The position numbers were made by a program, and so were the translations under genes. This document shows positions 63,792 to 64,000 of a stretch of DNA of 64,000 nt, piece after piece (within the stretch, counting starts at the first letter, position 1; the number at the start of each line of letters is the position of its first letter). Source of the stretch: Thioclava sediminum (lineage in GTDB: Bacteria; Pseudomonadota; Alphaproteobacteria; Rhodobacterales; Rhodobacteraceae); assembly GCF_002020355.1 (NCBI RefSeq), contig NZ_MPZV01000001.1, forward strand, positions 1,054,001 to 1,118,000, read 5' to 3'. The notes beneath the pieces are model-generated. The model had not been told where the DNA came from, searched no databases, and saw nothing but the letters and a program-made list of their open reading frames with translations.

Positions 63792-64000
63792 TTAGTTGGA
63801 GGCGAAGGAGATCGCCCCGGCGCGGAAGTCGAGCACATAGGGGATGTGGCCGGGCTTCGGCGCCCAGGCGATATCCTTGCGCATCGCCCAGCTCTCATAG
63901 GGGCGATAGAGCGGCAGCACCGGCGGGTCCTGCTTGATGCGATCCATCAGCTCGGCATAGGCGGCGCGACGATCCGCGACATCCTTGGAGAAGCGGAACT
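63792..64000 (-). CDS. Opp/Dpp-type peptide-binding protein, C-terminal fragment at the window edge
   Basis: The last 69 codons of a periplasmic binding protein; the rest lies right of position 64000. The part RAAYAELMDRIKQDPPVLPL followed by YRPYESWAM is the usual C-terminal helix and strand of family 5 (peptide/nickel) binding proteins. The final residues are DFRAGAISFASN. It starts the part of the Opp-type operon seen here and precedes the metallophosphoesterase gene after a hairpin. Confidence 0.82.
   Translation of the reverse strand, partial: FRFSKDVADRRAAYAELMDRIKQDPPVLPLYRPYESWAMRKDIAWAPKPGHIPYVLDFRAGAISFASN

Overview
The window is a GC-rich stretch of an alphaproteobacterial chromosome or large replicon, most likely from the Rhodobacterales (Paracoccaceae/Roseobacteraceae type). 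This rests on overall gene style, coding density, codon use and the protein families; I cannot name the genus. About 60 genes are recognisable. No rRNA, tRNA, CRISPR array, prophage or intact insertion sequence was seen. It is essentially a catabolic island: six solute-binding-protein-dependent ABC importers, each packed with the enzymes and regulator for its own substrate.

Layout. (1) 1-12,039: galactoside/galactose use by the oxidative De Ley-Doudoroff route. It has an alpha-galactosidase, a GH2 beta-galactosidase-type enzyme, a CUT1 importer, galactose 1-dehydrogenase, galactonate dehydratase (dgoD) and KDGal kinase (dgoK, cut by the left edge), around a divergent IclR regulator. (2) 12,040-17,750: housekeeping and stress genes, namely katG, a YtoQ-like protein, a small cytochrome c, an alpha/beta-hydrolase remnant, and an ECF41 sigma factor with its carboxymuconolactone-decarboxylase partner and a textbook ECF41 promoter. 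(3) 17,905-31,695: an eleven-gene, largely translationally coupled operon joining a CUT1 importer to a three-subunit molybdenum hydroxylase, its maturation factors (CoxG, XdhC), an M20 amidohydrolase and a beta-hydroxyacid dehydrogenase. Opposite lie a TetR regulator, a NIPSNAP protein and a MocA-like cytidylyltransferase. Matching palindromes (TCGTCA-N2-TGACGA) tie both promoters to one regulon. The substrate is unknown, and this is the best candidate for an undescribed system.

(4) 31,833-46,504: four-carbon sugar-acid (threonate/erythronate) catabolism. It holds ltnD, otnI, otnK and otnC, a CUT2 importer, and several extra dehydrogenases, an aldo/keto reductase and a racemase-family protein that could feed the pathway. 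A LacI regulator and copies of the operator TGACAGCGCTGTCA at both divergent promoters link it. (5) 46,661-53,083: a LacI-controlled CUT1 importer with a GH32/GH43-like five-bladed-propeller glycosidase; its proposed operator (TGACATCGATGTCA) differs from the previous one by one base per half-site. (6) 53,449-60,972: a polyamine-type (Pot) importer, a glutamine-synthetase-like gamma-glutamylamide synthetase, an iron alcohol dehydrogenase and a divergent LuxR regulator, probably for an amine or amino alcohol. (7) 61,005-64,000: the end of an Opp-type peptide-importer cluster with a fused double ATPase, a metallophosphoesterase and the tail of the binding protein.

A pattern across the window: every one of the six binding-protein genes is followed, before the next gene of its operon, by a strong hairpin of unrelated sequence. 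This probably sets the excess of binding protein over membrane components.
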